From contig NZ_QOCL01000016.1 of NCBI RefSeq assembly GCF_004006665.1, positions 1-64,000 on the forward strand: 64,000 nucleotides of DNA, read 5' to 3'. Origin of the DNA: Halobacteriovorax sp. HLS (GTDB lineage Bacteria; Bdellovibrionota; Bacteriovoracia; Bacteriovoracales; Bacteriovoracaceae). The notes beneath the pieces were generated by a model. The model was given only the letters and a program-made list of their open reading frames with translations. It searched no databases and was not told where the DNA came from. Within the stretch, counting starts at the first letter, position 1; each line of letters starts with the position of its first letter. Shown here piece after piece: positions 24,598 to 32,107 of the stretch. The translations under genes and the position numbers were made by a program.

Positions 24598-26268
24598 ATG
24601 TTACTGGAATTATTAAGAAAGGTGTTCTTCTCATTCTTTCTATTTATTAGCTTCTTTTTCTTTATTGTCTCTGGACAAGCTAGTGAGAGCATAAAGCACT
24701 CTGTTGGAGTCTATGTTTCACAAAGTGGATTGAAGTACTTTAAGAACAACTTGATGAGTTTAGTTGAAAACAACGGTTTTCAGATAGATAGGTTTAACTA
24801 CCCAGGTACTCAAATCACAATGGATGAAACAACAATTGAGGACTTAGTAGATGATGAAGAAGTAAAGGCTACAATTACAGATATAAAATCTCAAATCCAA
24901 CGATATTTTTCTGGTTTAGGTCTTGATAAGCATCAGTTTCAGATAGATATCAAAAATGTAGGATTTTCAGCGAAATGGGATAAGCTTTCGCTTCTTTTTT
25001 ATAAGCCTGAATTGGTAGAAGACGAGAAACCTTATGATGTACTGGTTTATGCTTGGGTTGAGGCCTCGAATATAAAGATTGAGGTTGACGAGATTACAGC
25101 AAGAGATCTTATGCACAAGTATATTGGTGATGTCGGAATTGATGGACTTAAAATAGAACAGGTAAATACAAGTGAAAAGCTAAGAATTGGGTTTCCTTTA
25201 AAAATTGGGAAGGCCGAAGACGGAAGTTTTGAGCTTATTGCTAGTAAACCAGTAAGTAATATGAATGATGTAAAGTTCTCCGCTGACTTCGATAGTCCTC
25301 TTCGTCTACCAGAGATCAAGATCTCTATTAATGGACATGAAGTAACGATGAATTTAGATGAAGTAGAAGGGTTAGTAAGAGAAAAAGAGCCTCTTATGTT
25401 AGAGAAAATACAAAGTTCAATTCAGGACTTTCTTGAAAATCAAGCTCCTAAAATGATTACTGAGTCAGCAGGATCTGCTATTAAAAACGGTATTGGAGAA
25501 ATTTCTCAAATGGATCCTCCGGGCGCTCCTGAGGATAGAGTCGTACCAAAGCTTTTCTGGTCACTCAATTTAGAAGAACTTGATTTTGTAGGAGATAATC
25601 TTCACTTAGGTCTTGGAGCTGTCGTTGATGATCCAGCAAGTGTGAGAGAGGTAAATCTTCCTGCTGCATACACATCTTTGAAGCATCCAAATATTGAGTC
25701 TTCGGATATTGAAAACTACGATATTTCCCTGGCAATTAATCAAGGACTTGTTAATAGAATCATTCAGCTCTCTGCTGTCAGAGGATACTTTAAGTCTATG
25801 GAAATAGGTGATGGAGAGTTTATTCAAATTGTAGGACAGCCAGTACTAAATATGAAAGGAAAGGGGAACGGTAAGGCCGCAACTCTTTCTCTAGAGATTG
25901 CATATAAGGTTGAAGGTATTCAGGCCGTAGCGGTAAAGAATCCAATTCATATAAACTTTGACCTTAAGTTAGATTTTCCTATCGATCCTGTAACGAAAAA
26001 GATAAGAATGATTGCAACTGGTGTTGATATGGATAGCGTCTTCGTTGACGATAAATATATTAGATTCTTTAAAAAGAAAGTTAGAAAGGCCGTTAGAGAG
26101 CAACTAAAGGAAATGGAGCCAAGCGTGAAAGGTATGGAAATCGCTGACGAGATTCCTGTTCCGACTGACTTAGGTGGTCTTATCCTTGATAAGCAAAAAA
26201 CGGAAATTAATGAAGCTGGTTACTTAATGATATATACTAATTACTCTAAATTGATGGAGATGAAATAA
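24598..26268 (+). CDS. Large secreted protein, possible TULIP/BPI-like lipid-binding fold
   Basis: A long hydrophobic N-terminus (about residues 8-27, ending SGQA) is a signal peptide or anchor. The mature 530 residues show SQSGLKYFKNNLMSLV near 40-55, then alternating amphipathic beta strands, a central helix-rich stretch (about 255-295), and a second beta-rich half (about 320-480). It ends with DLGGLILDKQKTEINEAG and GYLMIYTNYSKL. The two-halved layout with an N-terminal signature resembling BPI/LBP proteins suggests a TULIP lipid-transfer fold; this is inference. It overlaps the following secreted protein by one base. GGTGAG precedes the ATG. Confidence 0.7.
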   Translation: MLLELLRKVFFSFFLFISFFFFIVSGQASESIKHSVGVYVSQSGLKYFKNNLMSLVENNGFQIDRFNYPGTQITMDETTIEDLVDDEEVKATITDIKSQIQRYFSGLGLDKHQFQIDIKNVGFSAKWDKLSLLFYKPELVEDEKPYDVLVYAWVEASNIKIEVDEITARDLMHKYIGDVGIDGLKIEQVNTSEKLRIGFPLKIGKAEDGSFELIASKPVSNMNDVKFSADFDSPLRLPEIKISINGHEVTMNLDEVEGLVREKEPLMLEKIQSSIQDFLENQAPKMITESAGSAIKNGIGEISQMDPPGAPEDRVVPKLFWSLNLEELDFVGDNLHLGLGAVVDDPASVREVNLPAAYTSLKHPNIESSDIENYDISLAINQGLVNRIIQLSAVRGYFKSMEIGDGEFIQIVGQPVLNMKGKGNGKAATLSLEIAYKVEGIQAVAVKNPIHINFDLKLDFPIDPVTKKIRMIATGVDMDSVFVDDKYIRFFKKKVRKAVREQLKEMEPSVKGMEIADEIPVPTDLGGLILDKQKTEINEAGYLMIYTNYSKLMEMK

Positions 26269-26714
26269 TGAAAAAAATTATTCTACTACTAACACTACTA
26301 TTTAACCTTAATTCTTTTGCTGATGAAGTTGGAGCTTTTACTATAGTAAATGCGAGAGGAACAAATGCTTCAGTCTTCTTAGTTGCAGGTGGACAAGGCA
26401 TTTCTAGCTATGAAGTTCAGCGTGTTTACAGAAAGATTGGAACATTTGCGATAAATGATGGTGAGGCCGAAGTTCCTGCGTCTAGCTTTGAGAGATACGG
26501 ATGGAGAGGACCTAGTCATGTAATTGTAGTAACTCACAATCAAGATGATCTTGCTTTAAGTAAATTTAGAAGTGACGAACTAGCAAGATTTGAAGATCCG
26601 ACATACTCAATTCAGTCTGATAGAGTTGCACCAACTGCCGAAAACTTAAAGTATGTTGATAGAAAAGCAATTCTTTTAAAAAGAGTCAGAAGTAGTTCTA
26701 AATTTCAATTCTAA
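26268..26714 (+). CDS. Small secreted protein, unknown function
   Basis: The 148-residue product has a clear signal peptide (MKKIILLLTLLFNLNSFA). The mature part carries no cysteines and shows short beta-type stretches such as GAFTIVNARGTNASVFLVAGG. No family is recognised. Its ATG overlaps the last base of the upstream large secreted protein, so the two probably work together in the envelope. A terminator follows directly. Confidence 0.7.
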   Translation: MKKIILLLTLLFNLNSFADEVGAFTIVNARGTNASVFLVAGGQGISSYEVQRVYRKIGTFAINDGEAEVPASSFERYGWRGPSHVIVVTHNQDDLALSKFRSDELARFEDPTYSIQSDRVAPTAENLKYVDRKAILLKRVRSSSKFQF

Positions 26715-26721
26715 AGTTATT

Positions 26722-26741
26722 GGGCACGAAAGTGCCCTTTT
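26722..26741 (+). terminator. GNRA-tetraloop terminator between convergent genes
   Basis: GGGCAC (26722-26727), GAAA loop, GTGCCC (26732-26737), then TTTT. It ends the secreted-protein operon before the convergent meaB. Confidence 0.8.
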
Positions 26742-26753
26742 CAATTCATACGA

Positions 26754-27719
26754 TTATTTCAGATCTTTTTTAAAAGTTTCGATTATTAATTTAGATGCGT
26801 TATAGGCAGTCGTTTTTCCATTGGTAAGATCAGCTTCTAATGTCTGAATTAATTTATTTGTCTTTGGTGACAGTTTTAACATTAACTTTAGCTCTTCCAT
26901 TACTAACTTTTCTAACCAATCTTTATTCTGAGAAGCTCTCTTAGACTTTAGTTCATTGTTTTCAATAGATTGTTCCTTGTATCTCGTTACCATCTCCCAC
27001 ACGCCATCAATATTCTTATTTTCTAGAGCAGATATCAATTGAACCTCTGGCTTCCAAAACGAGGTTGGATGAATAATTCCTAATGCGCTTTGATAATGTG
27101 ATTTGGTTTGAGTTGCCAGGTTTATAGAGTCTCCATCGACTTTGTTTATGACAATAGCGTCTGCTAGTTCGAGAATACCTTTTTTAATTCCTTGAAGTTC
27201 ATCTCCTGCATTAGGAAGCATTAGGACCATAAAGAAATCAACCATAGAAGCGACTTCAAATTCAGACTGACCAACACCTACTGTTTCAATTAATATGATA
27301 TCAAAACCAGCTGCTTCACAAAGAAGAATACTCTCTCTTGTTTTTTGTGCTACACCGCCAAGTGAACCTGAAGTTGGAGAAGGACGTATAAATGCCCCTT
27401 CATTATTTGAAAGTTTCTCCATGCGTGTCTTATCACCCATGATACTTCCACCATTAATAGGCGAGCTAGGATCAACTGCTAAAACAGCAACTTTATGACC
27501 TTTTGAAATTAAGTAAGTTCCAAAAGTTTCAATGAAAGTAGATTTACCTACACCAGGTGTTCCCGAAATACCTAGACGAATACTATTTCCAGTATGCGCA
27601 AGAAGTTCTTCAAGAAGTTTACCTGCTTCAAGTCTATGGCCATCTAGCTTACTTTCAATAAGCGTAATCGCCTTAGCTAGTGCTCTTCTATTTCCTTGTA
27701 ATATCTCTTTTGCGTTCAT
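26754..27719 (-). CDS. meaB: MeaB-type GTPase chaperone of methylmalonyl-CoA mutase
   Basis: MeaB/ArgK GTPases load and protect the B12 cofactor of methylmalonyl-CoA mutase. The 321-residue protein has the P-loop [12 protein letters not shown] near residues 56-67, [20 protein letters not shown], the [17 protein letters not shown] switch region, and VINKVD as the guanine-specificity motif. It overlaps the mutase gene by four bases, as expected for a functional pair. E. coli ArgK/YgfD is the same family. Confidence 0.95.
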   Translation of the reverse strand: MNAKEILQGNRRALAKAITLIESKLDGHRLEAGKLLEELLAHTGNSIRLGISGTPGVGKSTFIETFGTYLISKGHKVAVLAVDPSSPINGGSIMGDKTRMEKLSNNEGAFIRPSPTSGSLGGVAQKTRESILLCEAAGFDIILIETVGVGQSEFEVASMVDFFMVLMLPNAGDELQGIKKGILELADAIVINKVDGDSINLATQTKSHYQSALGIIHPTSFWKPEVQLISALENKNIDGVWEMVTRYKEQSIENNELKSKRASQNKDWLEKLVMEELKLMLKLSPKTNKLIQTLEADLTNGKTTAYNASKLIIETFKKDLK

Positions 27720-29848
27720 GCTTTCTTAGCTTCAGTTATTAGATCAACAACATCTTTCGCTGCTGCTGGAATTGCTGTTCCCGGCCCATAGATTCCTTTT
27801 ACGCCTGCTTTATAGAGAAAATCGTAGTCTTGCTTTGGAATAACTCCTCCAGCTACAACAACAATATCTTCAGCACCAAGTTTTTTAAGTTCTTCTATTA
27901 GCTCTGGGATTAGAGTTTTATGTCCTGCTGCAAGGGAAGAAACTCCGATTACATGAACATCGTTTTCTACGGCCTGTTTTGCAACTTCTTTTGGAGTAGA
28001 AAATAATGGTGCTAAATCGATATCAAAACCAACATCTGCATAAGCAGTAGCAATTACTTTTGCTCCTCTGTCATGACCATCTTGACCCATTTTGGCGACA
28101 AGCATTCTTGGGCGTCTACCATGAGTTTTTTCAAATTCTTCGATTTGTTTTGTAATCATATTCCAACTCTCATCTGTTTCGTAAAGGCTACCATATACAC
28201 CTGATACTGTTTTAGAATTCGCGGAGTATCTTCCCCAATGAACTTCTAAAGCATCTGATATTTCTCCAACTGTACATCTCAATCTTGCTGCATTAACGGC
28301 AAGTTCTAAACCATTTCCTTGACCAGTTCTTGCATACTCTGTAAGTGCTTCTAGAGCTTGCTTTACTTTATCATTATCTCTTTGTTCTTTAAGTTGTTTT
28401 AGCCTTTTAATTTGAGAATCTCTAACAGATGTATTATCAATTTCAAGAATTTCAATTTCTTCTTCTTTATCTAGCTTGTATTTGTTAACACCAACTATTG
28501 TATATTCACCCTTATCGATTTGTGCTTGCTTTAGGGCCGCAGCTTCTTCAATCTTTAGTTTAGGAATACCGGCTTCAATTGCTTTTGCCATTCCGCCAAG
28601 TTCTTCAACTTCTTTCATTAACTCTCTTGCTCTATCAGCAATCTGATTTGTGAGAGTTTCCATCATGTAAGAACCTCCCCAAGGATCAACGACATTAGTT
28701 ATACCTGTTTCTTCTTGCAGAATGATTTGAGTATTTCTAGCGATTCTAGCAGAGAATTCTGTTGGAAGAGCTACGGCCTCGTCGAGTGCATTAGTGTGAA
28801 GAGATTGAGTTCCTCCAAATACTGCGGCCATGGCCTCTACTGTTGTTCTGATGACATTGTTATAAGGATCTTGCTCTGTTAGAGACCAGCCAGAAGTCTG
28901 GCAATGGGTTCTTAACATTGTAGATTTAACATCTTTGGGTTCATATTCACTAACAATTTCTGACCATAACAATCTTGCTGCTCTAAGCTTTGCTATCTCC
29001 ATATAGAAATTCATTCCAATTCCAAAAAAGAAAGAAAGTCTTGGCGCAAACTCATCAATATTCATTCCACTAGCAATTGCTGTCTCAATATACTCTCTTC
29101 CATCTGCTAGTGTATATGCAAGTTCAAGTGCATTGTCCGCACCTGCTTCTTGAATATGATAGCCTGAGATAGAAATAGAATTAAATTTCGGCATTTTCTG
29201 TGCGGTATATTCGAATATATCTGCAATAGCTTTCATGGAAGGAGCTGGGGGATAGATATAAGTATTTCTAACCATAAACTCTTTTAGAATATCATTTTGA
29301 ATCGTTCCTGAAAGTTTTTCTTGAGGGACGCCTTGCTCTTCAGCAGCGATAATATAATTTGCTAGAATTGGAAGAACGGCTCCATTCATTGTCATCGAAA
29401 CTGAAACCTTATCAAGTGGAATTGAATCAAAGAGAATTTTCATATCTTCAACACTATCAATAGCAACTCCAGCTTTTCCAACATCTCCAGATACTCTTGG
29501 ATGATCAGAGTCATATCCTCTATGAGTTGCAAGATCGAACGCTACCGACACACCTTGTCCTCCGGCAGCTAGAGCTTTTTTGTAAAAAGCATTAGACTCT
29601 TGTGCCGTTGAGAAGCCCGCGTATTGTCTAATTGTCCACGGACGTCCAGTATACATTGTTGCCCTTGGACCTCTTATAAATGGAGCAAAGCCCGGCATTG
29701 TATTAGTATTTTCTAAATGATCTGTATCTTCTTTAGTGTATAGCGGTTTAATATCTATACCTTCAGCAGATTTTTTAATTAGAGCTTCTGGTCCTTTGCC
29801 TCTTGTCTCTTTTGTGGCCAATTCATTCCAATCATTGATTGTTTTCAT
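27716..29848 (-). CDS. scpA: Methylmalonyl-CoA mutase (single-chain, B12-dependent)
   Basis: It converts (R)-methylmalonyl-CoA to succinyl-CoA. The N-terminal barrel (about residues 60-540) includes [20 protein letters not shown] and [15 protein letters not shown], and the C-terminal cobalamin domain (about 575-705) has [21 protein letters not shown], in which the histidine is the lower cobalt ligand. At 710 residues it is the catalytic MutB/ScpA type; no small MutA partner is present, so a homodimer is likely. It forms an operon with meaB. TTGGAGATAT precedes the start. Confidence 0.96.
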   Translation of the reverse strand: MKTINDWNELATKETRGKGPEALIKKSAEGIDIKPLYTKEDTDHLENTNTMPGFAPFIRGPRATMYTGRPWTIRQYAGFSTAQESNAFYKKALAAGGQGVSVAFDLATHRGYDSDHPRVSGDVGKAGVAIDSVEDMKILFDSIPLDKVSVSMTMNGAVLPILANYIIAAEEQGVPQEKLSGTIQNDILKEFMVRNTYIYPPAPSMKAIADIFEYTAQKMPKFNSISISGYHIQEAGADNALELAYTLADGREYIETAIASGMNIDEFAPRLSFFFGIGMNFYMEIAKLRAARLLWSEIVSEYEPKDVKSTMLRTHCQTSGWSLTEQDPYNNVIRTTVEAMAAVFGGTQSLHTNALDEAVALPTEFSARIARNTQIILQEETGITNVVDPWGGSYMMETLTNQIADRARELMKEVEELGGMAKAIEAGIPKLKIEEAAALKQAQIDKGEYTIVGVNKYKLDKEEEIEILEIDNTSVRDSQIKRLKQLKEQRDNDKVKQALEALTEYARTGQGNGLELAVNAARLRCTVGEISDALEVHWGRYSANSKTVSGVYGSLYETDESWNMITKQIEEFEKTHGRRPRMLVAKMGQDGHDRGAKVIATAYADVGFDIDLAPLFSTPKEVAKQAVENDVHVIGVSSLAAGHKTLIPELIEELKKLGAEDIVVVAGGVIPKQDYDFLYKAGVKGIYGPGTAIPAAAKDVVDLITEAKKA

Positions 29849-29861
29849 ATATCTCCAAATT

Positions 29862-29890
29862 CATTTAGTTAATTAGTCAGAAACTATCAA
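29862..29890 (-). promoter_or_regulatory. Possible promoter of the mutase-meaB operon
   Basis: On the minus strand TTGATA (complement of 29885-29890) and TAAATG (complement of 29862-29867) lie 17 bases apart and just before the mutase start. The -10 is weak. Confidence 0.3.
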
Positions 29891-29935
29891 AAAATGGGCA
29901 GATTTGCACACATCTTGGCCTGCTAAGTTAAGGAA

Positions 29936-29951
29936 AAAATTACGTAATTTT
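29936..29951. promoter_or_regulatory. 16-base perfect palindrome in the divergent mutase region
   Basis: AAAATTACGTAATTTT is a perfect palindrome centred on ACGT, lying between the divergent methylmalonyl-CoA mutase gene and the gene at 30046. Its symmetry and place suggest a dimeric repressor site, for example for a TetR- or FadR-type regulator of short-chain acyl-CoA metabolism; the protein is unknown. Confidence 0.4.
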
Positions 29952-30045
29952 CCACAAGGGAGCGTTGTGTTAAAATAAGGGTATGTTTTTAGGTGATAAT
30001 CCAAAAGGATTGCTAACCTATTGAAACCTCACATCTGGAGAGGCC

Positions 30046-30570
30046 ATGTCAGCTAATGAAGCTAAAGACCTAATACTAGAAACAAGCCTTCAGTGCTATT
30101 TCTTTGATTTGTTACACGAATTAAACCAGAAAAATTCACGCCCATTACCTAGAGAGGCGATCTTTTACTCTAGTCTTGTAATGGATAAATTTGGTAGTGC
30201 TGGGGAGTTCTTCGAAAAAAGAGAAGGAAGGGTTAGTGAAAAAATCTTAGGAATAAAGCTGATGGAGTCAACCCATATGCCAAAGAACTTAAGAAAGCGT
30301 GAGCTTAAAGATATTGGTGATACTGCTCTTTTTATATGTGGTTTTTTTTCGGACTCATTAAATAAAAAACTAGTAGATGTGAAATATTATCAAGAAATAG
30401 GCCAAGCAGCTTACTCGAAACTGAATAACCTGGTTCCTTCTTTTTACGACGTAGACTCATTTTATTATGATTTCTCTAAGAAGTTCTCTAATGTAACCCT
30501 TTTGATGGACCTGCTTGCAAAAGATATATCTGCAAATAGAAAAGATGAAAGAATTCTCTGGATAGCCTAG
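30046..30570 (+). CDS. Conserved protein of unknown function
   Basis: The 174-residue soluble protein has no signal peptide and looks mostly helical. The stretch DTALFICGFFSDSLNKKLVDVKYYQEIG (middle part) resembles a motif I remember from uncharacterised proteins in delta- and gamma-proteobacteria; this is memory, not a search. No catalytic motif is seen. GGAGAGG precedes the ATG. It is separated from the HD-GYP-like gene by a promoter. Confidence 0.7.
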   Translation: MSANEAKDLILETSLQCYFFDLLHELNQKNSRPLPREAIFYSSLVMDKFGSAGEFFEKREGRVSEKILGIKLMESTHMPKNLRKRELKDIGDTALFICGFFSDSLNKKLVDVKYYQEIGQAAYSKLNNLVPSFYDVDSFYYDFSKKFSNVTLLMDLLAKDISANRKDERILWIA

Positions 30571-30590
30571 TTTTCCTCTTTTTATGGAAC

Positions 30591-30618
30591 TTGTAATTCG
30601 TAGATAACCTATTAAAAT
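30591..30618 (+). promoter_or_regulatory. Promoter of the HD-GYP-like gene
   Basis: TTGTAA (30591-30596) and TAAAAT (30613-30618) are 16 bases apart and about 30 bases before the ATG at 30649. Confidence 0.45.
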
Positions 30619-30648
30619 AATAGTATTAAGTAATTACATAAAGGCTTT

Positions 30649-32088
30649 ATGAATAAATCAAAAATCATTCTCATTGGTAATAATAAGAATCTGCTAGATC
30701 TGATTTGTTTTTCATTGCAAACTAATTTTAGATTCGAAGTCATTAAGTTTACAAATATTGTCGACCTAATTGAGTATATGGGAGAAAATGATGACTTTTG
30801 TTTGATCATTTCTGACTACGCTCTCGGTGAAAAACAATTTTCTAATACTTTAAAAACCTTTGTAGATAAGAAAGCTAAGGTTCCTTTCTTTGCCTTGGGC
30901 GTACCAAAAAAGTTTAAAGAAAAAAATGAAAATAGAGATAGTATTTCTGAATTCATTGGAAAGACTAACTTGTTAGAAGACTTAAATATAGCAGTCAAAA
31001 AATATTTTCAAGTAGATGAAAATGAAACACCTAAGGATTTTTGTGAAGTTTCCTTCAGCGTTTTGACAGCGTTTGACGGATTAGAAACAGATCTATTTAT
31101 AGAACTACCGACCGGAAGATATTTGAAAATATATCGGACAGAAGATGAGATTACAGAGGAAGATGTTACAAAGTATCAAAACAAAGGTGTTGAAGACTTA
31201 TTTCTACATAAGAAAGTAAGCTCATGGCTTTTAAAAACAATTAATAAAGATATCGAGAATATTGTAACTAAGATTGAATCTAACCAAGAAGTAAAGCTTG
31301 AGGTTGAACCTCCTATGCCTAATATTAAGGATCTCAAAAATGTAGATGAGGCAAAGAGTGAAGAAGAGGTTATAGAAAAAATAGAAGAAGCTAAAGAAGA
31401 AGAAAAGAAATTTGAAGAAATAAATCAAAAAGTTGATCAGTTATTTAAGTTTGATAAAAAAATGGAAAAAGAGGTTTCAGATAAAGTTTCTAAGACACTA
31501 AAAGCAGTAAAGAAAGTACCATCTCTGGCCAAGCTACTAAAGAAGCTTAATGTAAGTAGAAACCCTGATGACTATTGTAAGCAACACGTGAACTTACTAT
31601 GTAAGATTTGTACGGCGATTTGTCATGTCATGGAATGGAGACAGGAAGCGACAATTGAAAAACTAGTATTTGTTTCGTACTTGCATGATATAACTCTTTC
31701 TGATCATCCGCACCTAGCTCGCTTACAAACAAAAGAAGATTTTGAAAAAGTGAAGGATTCTCTTTCTGCTAAGGAGCAGGCTTTGTTTTTAAATCATCCT
31801 GAGCAAATAAAAGAGTTGGTTGATAAGATGCAGGAAACTCCCGCTGATGCTAGTACAATAATTCTACAGCATCATGAAAATTGTGCAGGTACTGGTTTTC
31901 CTTACGGACATAGTTCGAATAGATTATTGCCACTAACTGCAGTATTTATTATTGCTCACGATTTGGTTAATTATATTATCAATGAACCAAATTGGAATAT
32001 TAAAGACTTTACTCTCATTGCATCTGAACGATATTCAGGATCTAATTTTAATAAGGTGATTAGAAAGTTAAAAGACTTAAAAATATAG
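30649..32088 (+). CDS. Receiver-like/HD-GYP-like signalling protein with altered active site
   Basis: Residues 1-120 look like a degenerate receiver domain (SKIILIGNNKNLLDL start, then LIISDYALG). A middle part (about 125-215) has FIELPTGRYLKIYR and is followed by a highly charged coiled region (about 220-275). The C-terminal part (about 300-479) resembles HD-GYP c-di-GMP phosphodiesterases: FVSYLHDITL near 338-347 in place of HDIGK, HP near 383, and HHENCAGTGFP near 408-418 in place of HHE..dGsGYP. The glycine-lysine after HD and the GYP tyrosine are both changed, so activity may be altered or lost. Bdellovibrio Bd1817 is a known HD-GYP protein lacking that tyrosine. Confidence 0.8.
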   Translation: MNKSKIILIGNNKNLLDLICFSLQTNFRFEVIKFTNIVDLIEYMGENDDFCLIISDYALGEKQFSNTLKTFVDKKAKVPFFALGVPKKFKEKNENRDSISEFIGKTNLLEDLNIAVKKYFQVDENETPKDFCEVSFSVLTAFDGLETDLFIELPTGRYLKIYRTEDEITEEDVTKYQNKGVEDLFLHKKVSSWLLKTINKDIENIVTKIESNQEVKLEVEPPMPNIKDLKNVDEAKSEEEVIEKIEEAKEEEKKFEEINQKVDQLFKFDKKMEKEVSDKVSKTLKAVKKVPSLAKLLKKLNVSRNPDDYCKQHVNLLCKICTAICHVMEWRQEATIEKLVFVSYLHDITLSDHPHLARLQTKEDFEKVKDSLSAKEQALFLNHPEQIKELVDKMQETPADASTIILQHHENCAGTGFPYGHSSNRLLPLTAVFIIAHDLVNYIINEPNWNIKDFTLIASERYSGSNFNKVIRKLKDLKI

Positions 32089-32107
32089 GTCCCTTAGGAC
32101 CTATTTT
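32084..32107. terminator. Bidirectional terminator between convergent genes
   Basis: TAGGTCC (32086-32092), CTTA loop, GGACCTA (32097-32103), with A-rich and T-rich flanks on both sides. The left arm contains the TAG stop of the HD-GYP-like gene. It serves the M16 protease gene on the other strand too. Confidence 0.85.

Noticed and set aside
29965-30000. TTGTGT and GATAAT as promoter of the gene at 30046
   Set aside because: The spacing is 24 bases, outside the usable range.
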